Virus record (IMG/VR): IMGVR_UViG_3300028558_000791
Span: 62,001-126,000 of that record
Length of the DNA: 64,000 bases
From: a virus
Strand: one strand, 5' to 3'
In this document: in pieces, positions 14,588 through 21,992 of the stretch
Numbering within the stretch: position 1 is the first letter of the stretch
Layout of the letters: each line of letters starts with the position of its first letter
Position numbers and translations under genes: made by a program
Notes under the pieces: generated by a model
The model's database searches: none
What the model saw: only the letters and a program-made list of their open reading frames with translations
Told to the model about the DNA's origin: nothing

Positions 14588-14740
14588 ATGCGTTCACATC
14601 ATTATCTCTTTCTCTTTCTTCTCGTGGTAGTTGTAGGCTTCCTAACTCTTAGAGGATGTGTTCACTGTACCGGCAGAGTTCTCTCTGGCCCAACTCCTAC
14701 AAATACTATCTATGTTGTTCCAGGAGGACCAGCTAGGTAA
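14588..14740 (+). CDS. Possible small membrane protein, 50 aa
   Basis: A 50-codon frame in the gap between two tRNA-Gly genes. The N-terminus has a strong hydrophobic stretch (LFLFLLVVVVGFL) followed by LRGC and a short polar, Pro/Gly-rich tail, so a signal anchor or lipoprotein is possible. No clear ribosome site. It is the only frame in this 209-base gap. Confidence 0.45.
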   Translation: MRSHHYLFLFLLVVVVGFLTLRGCVHCTGRVLSGPTPTNTIYVVPGGPAR

Positions 14741-14760
14741 GTACAAAGCAGTTAAAATTA

Positions 14761-14844
14761 GCGGGCATCGCATAGCGGCGATTGCACTTGCCTTCCAAGC
14801 AAGACTCTGAAACAACGTGGGTTCGAGTCCCACTGCCCGCTCCA
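14761..14844 (+). tRNA. tRNA-Gly (anticodon TCC) with enlarged variable loop
   Basis: Acceptor GCGGGCA/TGCCCGC, anticodon stem CTTGC/GCAAG with loop CTTCCAA, T arm GTGGG-TTCGAGT-CCCAC, CCA. The body resembles bacterial GlyT, but 13 bases instead of four or five separate the anticodon and T stems. Confidence 0.85.
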
Positions 14845-14848
14845 GATT

Positions 14849-15151
14849 ATGATTGACGCATGTAAGTTCTGCGAGCATAAGATTCCTGTACCTGACCTTG
14901 GTGATGACTGGTGGTGTCCCAAGTGCCAGAAGTATTCTGTTGTCTGTATGGATAACAGTATTGTGGAGTCAGAGACATTGCGCTCTGGTAATTTCTATAT
15001 TATATTCTTTCCAGCTTATAAGACTGCCAGCATTGCTTCCACCAAAGAGGCAGAGAAACAAATTCTAAAGTCTTTTGAAATGGATGAGTTTACCCACGAG
15101 CAAGCACTCTATTGGGCGAACAAACTAAAAACATACGTACTGTTTCAGTGA
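14849..15151 (+). CDS. Zinc-ribbon protein directly after tRNA-Gly
   Basis: A 100-residue protein. CKFC and CPKC near residues 5-26 form a zinc ribbon; the remainder is alpha/beta. The ATG lies four bases after the tRNA-Gly CCA, without room for a ribosome site. It ends LKTYVLFQ. Function unknown. Confidence 0.65.
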   Translation: MIDACKFCEHKIPVPDLGDDWWCPKCQKYSVVCMDNSIVESETLRSGNFYIIFFPAYKTASIASTKEAEKQILKSFEMDEFTHEQALYWANKLKTYVLFQ

Positions 15152-15221
15152 GTCCATAGAAAAGTTATATGACGTAGATCGGGAAAAAGAACGCTACCAT
15201 TTTGTAAAAATGCGGAACGCC

Positions 15222-15249
15222 TTGACTCGCATTCTATACGATTTACATT
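15222..15249 (+). promoter_or_regulatory. Promoter of the EF-Ts operon
   Basis: TTGACT (15222-15227), 16-base spacer, TACATT (15244-15249). It belongs to the TTGACW-N16-TAnRTT set. It lies 20 bases ahead of the chosen EF-Ts ATG, with AAGGA between, which argues against the longer upstream reading frame. Confidence 0.65.
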
Positions 15250-15269
15250 TGAACACAAGGATAAGTAAC

Positions 15270-16229
15270 ATGAGTAACACGGAGCTAATCAGAGAGCTAA
15301 GGGCATTAACTTCAGCCGGCATGAAGGATTGCAAGGATGCTCTCGAAGAGTCTAGTTGGGATTTGCAAAAGGCCGTTGACATTGTCAAGGCTAAGGGCCT
15401 CAATGTTGTCTCCGGTCGTTCAGGCAAAGTTGCTTCTGAAGGTGCCGTTACCGTTTGGCATTTTGCCGAAGGGGTAGCGATGGCCGAAGTCAATTGCCAA
15501 ACTGACTTCGTTGCTAACAGCCCCGACTTCAGGGGATTTGCACAGAATGTAGCTCACGATGTTGCCGACGCAGTTAGCAATGGTGAAGCATTTACTGTTG
15601 ATATGGTTGAGCAAGAGAGACAAGCTATTGTCTCTACAACGAAAGAAAATGTTGTAGTTCGCCGATGGTGGGTTGAGCAACCAGTTGCCCCAGGAACCGC
15701 AACGTATTCTTACGTTCACTCTAATGGCAAGATTGGCGTTCTAATTACTTTGCTTGCCCCATCTGCTGATGCGGCTAAGGATTCCGCTTTCCGTGAGCTT
15801 GGTGAAGACCTTGCCATGCAGATTGCTGCCATGAGTCCGTTGGCAGTCGATGCGGATCGTATTCCACAAGAAGAAAAAGTTCGTCAGAAGGCAATCTTTG
15901 AGATGCAACTCAAGGATGAGAACAAGCCAGAGAAGATGTGGGATAAGATTATGGAAGGTAAGTTCCGTAAGTGGAACACAGAAGTTTGTTTGCTGGAGCA
16001 GGAGTCAGTGGTTGTTCCTAAGACGACTGTAAGGCAAGTAGTGAAGAATGTCGGGACCAAGTTGGGCGGTGAGATTCAAGTTGTGAATTTCGTTCGTTGT
16101 CAAGTTGGTGAGGGCATTGAAAAGAAACAAGACAACCTCGCCGAGGAAGTCGCTAAACTGACGGGACAAGAAAATGGTCAGATGGATACTACAGTATTAC
16201 AAACCATGTCCGCAGTCAGAAATAAGTAA
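15270..16229 (+). CDS. tsf: Elongation factor Ts
   Basis: A 319-residue EF-Ts, the nucleotide exchange factor that turns EF-Tu-GDP into EF-Tu-GTP. The N-terminal UBA-like domain carries the conserved TSAGMKDCKDALEES (residues 13-27), followed by the core with CQTDFVA (Tus-binding TDFV motif, about residues 76-82), a dimer-like second subdomain and a C-terminal module. It is a little longer than typical bacterial EF-Ts. No EF-Tu is visible here, so it should act on host EF-Tu. Host EF-Ts is also a known subunit of some RNA phage replicases; here a translational role with the phage EF-G is the simplest inference. Confidence 0.95.
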   Translation: MSNTELIRELRALTSAGMKDCKDALEESSWDLQKAVDIVKAKGLNVVSGRSGKVASEGAVTVWHFAEGVAMAEVNCQTDFVANSPDFRGFAQNVAHDVADAVSNGEAFTVDMVEQERQAIVSTTKENVVVRRWWVEQPVAPGTATYSYVHSNGKIGVLITLLAPSADAAKDSAFRELGEDLAMQIAAMSPLAVDADRIPQEEKVRQKAIFEMQLKDENKPEKMWDKIMEGKFRKWNTEVCLLEQESVVVPKTTVRQVVKNVGTKLGGEIQVVNFVRCQVGEGIEKKQDNLAEEVAKLTGQENGQMDTTVLQTMSAVRNK

Positions 16230-16237
16230 GGTACAAG

Positions 16238-16528
16238 ATGACAAGTGATGTAGGACAATTGATTGACAAGCTAACGAATGCAGTATCCTTCAAGTTTAAG
16301 GATGATGCTACCTCTCCTAACGTAACCATTTCCAAGTTGCGCAAAGGTTACTACTGTTCTGTCGTTCGATACTCTAAGAGTGGCGCTGCACAAAAGAAGG
16401 TCGTAGTCTGTAAGGCTACTGCTGATTCTATGGAAGATGCAGTCAAAACAGTTGTTACTGAGTTTCTCAAGGTAGCTCAGCCTCAACTTGATCCTCTTCA
16501 AGAATTGAACAACCTAGCCAATCAATAA
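16238..16528 (+). CDS. Hypothetical protein, 96 aa
   Basis: A 96-residue protein downstream of EF-Ts, nine bases after its stop. Mixed alpha/beta with Lys-rich, possibly RNA-binding strands (KLRKGYYCSVVRYSKSG). No family recognised. Part of the 15270-18183 operon. Confidence 0.65.
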   Translation: MTSDVGQLIDKLTNAVSFKFKDDATSPNVTISKLRKGYYCSVVRYSKSGAAQKKVVVCKATADSMEDAVKTVVTEFLKVAQPQLDPLQELNNLANQ

Positions 16529-16537
16529 GGGGGAATC

Positions 16538-16900
16538 ATGGATCGTAAGACCTTACTAAAAGAAATGAAGGAGACAATTGGAACGAGAGAACCAATTGTC
16601 TTTTTCGAAAAGATGGTTGATATGTTCAGTCTTCTTTTCGATCGTATCGAGAAACTAGAAAAAGATTTAGGCGAGACTCGCATGAATGCAGCTTTGGCTA
16701 TCCAGTGGGAACCGAAAGTTGCTCGCGCAATGATTACCGATGAAATCAGTATTCTTCGAGAAAATAAAGACACTTACGTTGAGGAAATCTCAAAGCTTAA
16801 GAAGGCTTTTATCGAGGATAAGGTTACGCAGAACTATAATGAATTCTGCCTCTTCTGGGAAGAGACGCTAGGATTCCATCCATTTTTGAGTTACGAATGA
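16538..16900 (+). CDS. Hypothetical coiled-coil protein, 120 aa
   Basis: A 120-residue helical protein; residues 25-90 are rich in Glu, Lys and Leu in heptad-like order. AAGGGGGAATC precedes the ATG. Overlaps the next gene by four bases (ATGA). Confidence 0.65.
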   Translation: MDRKTLLKEMKETIGTREPIVFFEKMVDMFSLLFDRIEKLEKDLGETRMNAALAIQWEPKVARAMITDEISILRENKDTYVEEISKLKKAFIEDKVTQNYNEFCLFWEETLGFHPFLSYE

Positions 16901-17163
16901 ACGCCAAAGAGATTTTTGACAAGCTTGTTGCAAGGGCTGGTGGCTTCTGGGCTAGCAGCTCTTTGCGCCGTAAACCAGTTGGCAAGCCCGGAGAACTAGT
17001 TGAAAGGCTGGCTCCCGAAGAACGAGAAGAGCTTCAAAACCTTACATCCAAAGATGTACAAGATGCAGACCGTAGTGTGCTATTGTACATGACAGGTATG
17101 TATCCTGAGTCTACCGTGACTGTTCACACTCATACTGTAAAGAAAGATGACGATGAATCTTGA
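16897..17163 (+). CDS. Hypothetical protein, 88 aa
   Basis: An 88-residue protein with a basic N-terminal third and an acidic C-terminus (KKDDDES). Linked by ATGA overlap to the preceding gene. Not recognised. Confidence 0.6.
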   Translation: MNAKEIFDKLVARAGGFWASSSLRRKPVGKPGELVERLAPEEREELQNLTSKDVQDADRSVLLYMTGMYPESTVTVHTHTVKKDDDES

Positions 17164-17425
17164 TGAATCAAAAAAGAAAGAAACTGTTAGGATTTCTAAA
17201 AAGGATCTCCTGAAGCTTCTTTCTGATAATGAGCATATGTCCAAACAAGTTACCGAACTTCAAACTCGAATGACTGAACTTGTAGAAGAGAATCGCAGAC
17301 TTAAACTGGAAGCTATTACTGGTCGACCTCCGGTGGCAGTTCTACCAGAATCAGATCCAATGCCATTCATTAGACCTGACATTTATTTTGATGGATCCAA
17401 TGGTTTAGATCGATACGGAAAATGA
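17147..17425 (+). CDS. Hypothetical coiled-coil protein, 92 aa
   Basis: A 92-residue protein whose residues 18-60 form a likely coiled coil (heptad Leu/Val, many Glu and Lys), with a Pro-rich C-terminal tail. The ATG at 17147 or at 17153 could be used; both sit in the end of the preceding gene. It overlaps pyrF by four bases. Confidence 0.6.
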   Translation: MTMNLDESKKKETVRISKKDLLKLLSDNEHMSKQVTELQTRMTELVEENRRLKLEAITGRPPVAVLPESDPMPFIRPDIYFDGSNGLDRYGK

Positions 17426-18183
17426 AACCTGATAACCCCATTATCGTTGCTCTTGATTTTTCTGATTTGCAAGAGGCGCGAAAGGTAGTGGAGCGCGTTC
17501 GTCCCCACATTGGAATGATTAAGATTGGATTAGAGCTGTTCACGGCTTATGGTCGTGAGGCTCTGGAGATGTCATCTGACTATCAGATTCCAGTCTTTCT
17601 AGACCTTAAACTGAATGATGTGCCAACCACGGTAAGTAAAACTACTTCCGTGGTTTGTGCTTTATTGGCTAAGCATCCTGGACCTCATATCCTAAGTGTC
17701 CACTGCAATGGTGGGCCAGAGATGGTTCGAGATGCTATGAAGACAGTAATGGGATCTAATGTTACCATTGCTGGAGTTACCGTACTGACGTCTCTAGACA
17801 CTCCATATTTTCGACGTATGGGATTTGGAAACAGTCAGCCAGGTACTCGTACAGTAGTTACTGCTGGTGTTGGGTATGATTGTATGAATGAGCGCCCAGT
17901 ATATGATACCAAAGGAGATAGGGTGTATGATGGACTGAAACAGTTCATCTGTGCTCCTAATCAAATTCCATTGATGAAGAAACATTTCGCAGATTCAATT
18001 CTGATTACTCCGGGTATCCGAGCTGACGGCGATGATACCAATGACCATGCTAGAACTAAGCCGGTAGGGTATGCCCTTAAGAACGGGGCGACTTGGGTTG
18101 TAGTTGGCAGGCCGATTACCAAAGCCACAGATCCACGTGATGCGGCTGTATGGTTCGAGCAACAAGCTAAAAAATACGCTTGA
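17422..18183 (+). CDS. pyrF: Orotidine 5'-phosphate decarboxylase
   Basis: A 253-residue OMP decarboxylase, the last step of UMP synthesis (OMP to UMP plus CO2). The TIM-barrel motifs are clear: IVALDFSD at the N-terminus, MIKIGLELFT, the catalytic DLKLNDVP (Asp-Lys-x-x-Asp, with Asn where His is common), LSVHCNGG, LTPGIR-like ILITPGIRADGDD and VVVGRPITKA near the end (phosphate-binding loop). A phage pyrF would raise pyrimidine supply for replication. It ends the EF-Ts operon. The catalytic set looks intact. Confidence 0.95.
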   Translation: MKPDNPIIVALDFSDLQEARKVVERVRPHIGMIKIGLELFTAYGREALEMSSDYQIPVFLDLKLNDVPTTVSKTTSVVCALLAKHPGPHILSVHCNGGPEMVRDAMKTVMGSNVTIAGVTVLTSLDTPYFRRMGFGNSQPGTRTVVTAGVGYDCMNERPVYDTKGDRVYDGLKQFICAPNQIPLMKKHFADSILITPGIRADGDDTNDHARTKPVGYALKNGATWVVVGRPITKATDPRDAAVWFEQQAKKYA

Positions 18184-18215
18184 AAAAGATTGCAATAAGG
18201 CGCTGCATAGCGGGG

Positions 18216-18221
18216 TATATG
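18216..18221 (+). promoter_or_regulatory. -10-like TATATG before tRNA-Arg
   Basis: TATATG 14 bases ahead of tRNA-Arg(CCG), with CAATAAGGCG further upstream at 18193-18202, as seen before tRNA-Leu(TAG). Weaker than the other members of the set. Confidence 0.35.
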
Positions 18222-18235
18222 TTAGGTGAAGCCAT

Positions 18236-18309
18236 TCAGGGCTCGTCTAACGGCAGGATCGAGGACTCCGAATCCTCTGATATTGGTTCGAATCCAATGC
18301 CCTGAACCA
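18236..18309 (+). tRNA. tRNA-Arg (anticodon CCG)
   Basis: Acceptor TCAGGGC/GCCCTGA, anticodon stem GAGGA/TCCTC with loop CTCCGAA, T loop TTCGAAT, discriminator A, encoded CCA. Confidence 0.94.
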
Positions 18310-18332
18310 CTTTTTCATTGAGAGATTTGTAA

Positions 18333-18737
18333 ATGAAGTCTATTGGTAAGCTGGTATATAACCCGCGAACCCACCTAGCCTCTTCGGAGCGCTGGTTGGT
18401 ATTGATGTGCGATGATGAAATCTCGCGCTACTATCGTCACTTGTTTACCAAGGACTATCCTTACCTAAATGGTGAGAAGACTGGTAAGCTGACTCGTCCT
18501 GTATGGGGAACCCACGTCTCGATCATTCGAGGTGAGTTCATTCCAAACTTCAAGCTATGGCGAGCCGACGAGAACAAGTTGGTTGAGTTTACCTATGAAG
18601 GTGGCGTTATAGACAATGGTGAATACTATTGGTTAAAGGTTACCTGTCCATATCTTCTAGATTTGCGGGAGAAGTATGGATTGACGCGTGAGCCTCGATT
18701 CGGATTGCACTTAACCATCGGGAGAACTACAGAATGA
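18333..18737 (+). CDS. Putative 2H phosphoesterase
   Basis: A 134-residue protein with two H-x-[ST] motifs, HVSI (residues 61-64) and HLTI (126-129), spaced as in the 2H phosphoesterase superfamily. Members open 2',3'-cyclic phosphates or cleave cyclic oligonucleotides; the phage T4 anti-CBASS protein Acb1 belongs to this superfamily. The gene is 23 bases after tRNA-Arg and about 2.6 kb ahead of an RNA ligase, so RNA repair is one option and second-messenger destruction is another. The remaining sequence is not diagnostic. Confidence 0.65.
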   Translation: MKSIGKLVYNPRTHLASSERWLVLMCDDEISRYYRHLFTKDYPYLNGEKTGKLTRPVWGTHVSIIRGEFIPNFKLWRADENKLVEFTYEGGVIDNGEYYWLKVTCPYLLDLREKYGLTREPRFGLHLTIGRTTE

Positions 18738-18811
18738 AATATATTACCACTGAAATTATTGCTTTGGTCTTTTTGGTTCTTGCCGTTGGCTATCTTATTT
18801 GGAGGCGATAA
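18734..18811 (+). CDS. Single-span membrane micro-protein, 25 aa
   Basis: A 25-codon frame coupled by ATGA to the preceding gene and by TAATG to the next. It encodes one hydrophobic helix (EIIALVFLVLAVGYLIW) ending in RR, so an N-out/C-in orientation is expected. The double coupling supports reality. Function unknown. Confidence 0.55.
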   Translation: MKYITTEIIALVFLVLAVGYLIWRR

Positions 18812-19173
18812 TGAGTGCCACGTTCACAATCGAATGTTGGGGATGTAGGAGATCCGTTTCTCGTCCCTATACAGACTACGATGATTCGCAACAAAAACTT
18901 GAAGAACTAAAAGCTGAGGGCTGGTGCCGTCGAGCTTTTGGCCCAAAGGGAGCGCCACAAAATTGGGATGAAGGCCCTTGGTTCTGTAGTAAAGAATGTG
19001 CCTACAGCTCCTACAATGCTGTTCAAGCGGAAGAGTATTGGAGAGATGAGGACTTCAAGGATTACTGTCAAGAGGCAAATATCCCGCCAGCTCTATGGGG
19101 CGCTTTGTTTTTCATTGGCCTAATCATGTTCTGCACAATGTTAGGAGACTGTTTTCATGCTGGAATACAATGA
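18811..19173 (+). CDS. Zinc-finger protein with C-terminal membrane anchor
   Basis: A 120-residue protein. CWGC near residue 9 and CSKEC near 59 form a likely zinc site; residues 92-112 form a hydrophobic segment (ALWGALFFIGLIMFCTML), a C-terminal tail anchor. GGAGG precedes the ATG. It overlaps the phosphatase gene by 17 bases. Not assigned to a family. Confidence 0.65.
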   Translation: MSATFTIECWGCRRSVSRPYTDYDDSQQKLEELKAEGWCRRAFGPKGAPQNWDEGPWFCSKECAYSSYNAVQAEEYWRDEDFKDYCQEANIPPALWGALFFIGLIMFCTMLGDCFHAGIQ

Positions 19174-19825
19174 ATTCTATCTAAACCTTATTCGTCACGG
19201 TCAAACACCAACCAATCTCGATGGTAATACTGTCGGTCAGACGGGCGAATCGCCCCTGACTGGAAAAGGTCGTGAACAAGCGCGTCTCTTAGGAGAAAGG
19301 TTAGCCTACAAAGACTTGGCAACTTTCGATAAGGTTTACTCATCTGACTATACTAGAGCACACGATACTGCTAAGATTGCCACCGGCAACAATCAGAACA
19401 TTATCTTAGCTCCTGAGCTAAGAGAATATAGTGCTGGTGACTGGACTGGTAGTAAACGTAACGAAGTTTACAATGTGCCGTCTTTATTAAAGATGGCTGC
19501 GATGACAAGCGGGTTCTTACCTCCCAACGGAGAATCGTTGCATATGGTAGAACGCCGAGCCTCTAAGTGGCTCGAAGACACCATCTTGTACAATAAACAA
19601 GTACAAGAAGAGGCCGATAGGCGACATGTTAAAAAGTTGCCGCCTCAGAACATCTATGTATTCTCTCATGGAATGACAATTAAATGTCTACTCCATTATA
19701 TTATGGGCTTTGATCAAAGTTTTACCTGGAAAGTTACAATAGAGAATACATCAATATCTAAACTCTACTTTGACCACAAGGGGTGGCGTCTTATCACCAT
19801 TAACGACCATGCGCATTTACTATAA
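19157..19825 (+). CDS. Histidine phosphatase (phosphoglycerate mutase-like)
   Basis: A 222-residue member of the histidine phosphatase superfamily. LIRHGQT near residue 11 holds the phospho-accepting His and the Arg of the RHG motif; SSDYTRAHDTA carries the second Arg; an Glu region (ELREYSAGDW) and FSHGMTIKCLL complete the pocket. Substrates range from phosphoglycerate and nucleotides to sugar phosphates and cannot be told. AGGAG at 19143-19147 supports the start within the previous gene. Confidence 0.88.
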   Translation: MLEYNEFYLNLIRHGQTPTNLDGNTVGQTGESPLTGKGREQARLLGERLAYKDLATFDKVYSSDYTRAHDTAKIATGNNQNIILAPELREYSAGDWTGSKRNEVYNVPSLLKMAAMTSGFLPPNGESLHMVERRASKWLEDTILYNKQVQEEADRRHVKKLPPQNIYVFSHGMTIKCLLHYIMGFDQSFTWKVTIENTSISKLYFDHKGWRLITINDHAHLL

Positions 19826-19834
19826 GAGGTCATC

Positions 19835-20353
19835 ATGGGAGCCCAGGAAAGAAAACGACAAAAACGTATCAAAGAATACGTTATCAATCGCGATGGCATG
19901 CTTTGCTGCTACTGCGACAAGGTGCTGATACCCGAAACCATTACAATGGAACATATCGTTCCCGATAGCAAACGCGGCACATTCAATACTACCAATCTCA
20001 CTGTTTCATGTTCTGATTGTAATAATAGGAGAGGTAATAAACCTTTCTTTGATTATTGTAAACAGTTTCATTGGGACGATGATAAGATGGGGAAATATAA
20101 GAAATTGTATTTCAACAATCTAAGAATCAAAGTTTTGAATATTGCCAAAGAAGAATGTATGAAAGAAGATCAGGTGATGCCGCAAGCCATCATCAAACAT
20201 GCCTGTCAGATCCTCAAAATTAAAGGAATGGATTTTGCTGAGTACGAGCAGGCATATCAATTTGAGATCAAGTTCGATGAACTGTGCGACCGCAAAAAGA
20301 TTAAGTATTGTTTCGAACAATTGATAAGAATTATAGAAGCAGATAGTACATGA
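19835..20353 (+). CDS. HNH endonuclease
   Basis: A 172-residue HNH protein. The basic N-terminus is followed by RDGMLCCYCDK, TMEHIVPDSKRG (catalytic His), TNLTVSCSDCNNRRGNK (Asn and second zinc pair). The C-terminal third is helical and family-specific. GAGG precedes the ATG. It may be a free-standing homing nuclease or a replication/packaging nuclease. Confidence 0.85.
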   Translation: MGAQERKRQKRIKEYVINRDGMLCCYCDKVLIPETITMEHIVPDSKRGTFNTTNLTVSCSDCNNRRGNKPFFDYCKQFHWDDDKMGKYKKLYFNNLRIKVLNIAKEECMKEDQVMPQAIIKHACQILKIKGMDFAEYEQAYQFEIKFDELCDRKKIKYCFEQLIRIIEADST

Positions 20354-20377
20354 TATATTCCATTCAAGGAGAATATC

Positions 20378-20665
20378 ATGAGCTTGCAACCACTGAGAGA
20401 TTTTATTGTCGTCGAGATTCCTAAGGCATCTGAAGAGAAGGTTGGTTTGATTTTCAAGCCTGCCACCGTAGAGCAGAAGATTGTTACTGGCAAGATTGTT
20501 GCCGCAGGTTCTGGCTATTTAACGGATGGTGGCACTATCGTACCTTTGGAAGTCAAGGCTGGCGATACCATCTTGTTTAGTAAACAGATGTCAGTTGAAG
20601 TATCTCATAATGGTGAGACTTTGTTTCTTCTTCGTGAAGAGCATGTCCTCAGCGTTGTTAGATAA
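20378..20665 (+). CDS. groES: GroES-like co-chaperonin
   Basis: A 95-residue GroES/Cpn10-type protein. The start LQPLRDFIVVEIPKA, the long mobile-loop region (KVGLIFKP), GKIVAAGSG, VKAGDTILFSK and a final ILxVxR-like HVLSVVR follow the family order. It would cap the host GroEL ring, as T4 gp31 does for capsid folding. AAGGAG precedes the ATG, and a terminator follows 28 bases after the stop. Confidence 0.92.
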   Translation: MSLQPLRDFIVVEIPKASEEKVGLIFKPATVEQKIVTGKIVAAGSGYLTDGGTIVPLEVKAGDTILFSKQMSVEVSHNGETLFLLREEHVLSVVR

Positions 20666-20692
20666 TCTCAAACAATAAATCACTCATTCAAC

Positions 20693-20714
20693 AAGCCGCT
20701 CTTATGGGCGGCTT
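20693..20714 (+). terminator. Rho-independent terminator after GroES-like gene
   Basis: AAGCCGC-(8-base loop)-GCGGCTT followed by TTGT. It lies 28 bases after the GroES stop and just ahead of the next ATG at 20725, which supports that start over an upstream in-frame ATG inside the hairpin. Confidence 0.85.
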
Positions 20715-20724
20715 TTGTATTACT

Positions 20725-21378
20725 ATGGATATTAAGCATTGCCCTCGCTGTCAACACAGATTTTTACAATCACAATATTACATGACAAAAGAACATAACT
20801 ACGTAGACTGCGATCGTTGTGGCCATTGGCAAGACGAACGAAGGCGCAAAGAAGTCTGCTCGCAGTGTAACAACATGCGCAAAACTATCGACCCCAAAGA
20901 GATTTTGTGCAATCGTTGTGGTGGATACCAGCGCCCAATTGGCTCTCATAATGAGCAATATTCTCATGGACTAGAGGATGTTTCGGTAACTGGTGGATAC
21001 GACTCATATCACATTTTTGATATGACCACTTACAAGTTCTCTATTTGTGAGAAGTGTCTTCGAGAGATGTTCAACCAGTTTGCCATCAAGCCAGCAGTCA
21101 TAGATCGAATGGGCGATATTAATGGATCATCAGATCCCTGGGCACAAGATCAAGAATGGTATGAGTATAGAGTCTGGAAAGATAATGGCGGACATCATCA
21201 AGCCTATCTAAATAAAACATGTAATTTGAAAAAAGACTGCCCCAATAAAGCAGTGTATACTCGTCGTATCAACGGAGACTTTTCCGAAGATTGCAGTTGT
21301 GAAGAGCATAAAACAGAAGATGGCGGTTCATATAAAAACGTCAAATTCATTCCAAACATATTGAAACCATTCCTATGA
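20725..21378 (+). CDS. Cysteine-rich zinc-binding protein, 217 aa
   Basis: A 217-residue protein with at least five CxxC pairs: CPRC, CDRC, CSQC, CNRC and CEKC, spread over residues 5-120, then further Cys and His near the end. It looks like a string of zinc ribbons, perhaps a nucleic-acid-binding or modifying protein. No enzyme motif seen. It overlaps the RNA ligase gene by four bases, so a link to RNA is possible. Confidence 0.7.
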   Translation: MDIKHCPRCQHRFLQSQYYMTKEHNYVDCDRCGHWQDERRRKEVCSQCNNMRKTIDPKEILCNRCGGYQRPIGSHNEQYSHGLEDVSVTGGYDSYHIFDMTTYKFSICEKCLREMFNQFAIKPAVIDRMGDINGSSDPWAQDQEWYEYRVWKDNGGHHQAYLNKTCNLKKDCPNKAVYTRRINGDFSEDCSCEEHKTEDGGSYKNVKFIPNILKPFL

Positions 21379-21992
21379 AATCATATCCCTCAATTACCAA
21401 AGAAGTAAGGCAAGACATTTACATCTATGCTTTCGATAAATTAGACGGATCTAATATCCGTGCTGAATGGAATAACAAGAAGGGTTTCTATAAGTTTGGT
21501 ACCCGCACTCAGTTGACGGATGAGAAGACAATGCCATTCGGTCGAGCCATTCCGTTGATTCGAGAAAAATACGAAGAGGACTTGACAGCAGTTTTTAAAG
21601 AACAAGGTTACAAGGACGCATTGTGCTTTTTCGAGTATTGGGGACCCAGCTCGTTTGCCGGGAACCATAATTTTGAAGAAAAAATGGATGTAACTCTAAT
21701 TGATGTCAATCCGTACAAAGAGGGTATATTAGTCCCTACCGAGTTCATCAAGCTGTTTGGTCATCTTGACCTACCAAAAATTTGCTATGAAGGACACGTT
21801 ACAACAGAGTTGTTTGATAAAGTAAAGCAGTCTACACTTAAGGGAATGACTTTCGAGGGTGTGGTTTGCAAAGGCGCCAATGATAAAGCAACAAAAATGC
21901 CGATTATGTTCAAAATCAAATCGAAGGCATGGTTAGAGAAGTTGCGAGAGTACTGTAAGGGCGATCAGAATTTGTTTGAAAGGTTATCATGA
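21375..21992 (+). CDS. RNA ligase (nucleotidyltransferase family)
   Basis: A 205-residue ATP-dependent RNA ligase-type protein. KLDGSNIR (residues 17-24) is motif I with the AMP-accepting Lys; KFGTRTQ is motif Ia; CFFEYWG is motif III; FEGVVCKG is motif IV and MFKIKSKAW is motif V. It resembles the short Rnl2-like ligases, which seal nicks in RNA after tRNA cleavage by host defences. It is joined by ATGA overlaps to the zinc-rich gene before and the AAA ATPase after. Confidence 0.88.
   Translation: MKSYPSITKEVRQDIYIYAFDKLDGSNIRAEWNNKKGFYKFGTRTQLTDEKTMPFGRAIPLIREKYEEDLTAVFKEQGYKDALCFFEYWGPSSFAGNHNFEEKMDVTLIDVNPYKEGILVPTEFIKLFGHLDLPKICYEGHVTTELFDKVKQSTLKGMTFEGVVCKGANDKATKMPIMFKIKSKAWLEKLREYCKGDQNLFERLS

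Noticed and set aside
15210-15269. Upstream extension of EF-Ts by 20 codons
   Set aside because: The region holds the promoter and the ribosome site, and the EF-Ts family begins at the MSNTELIRELRAL start at 15270.
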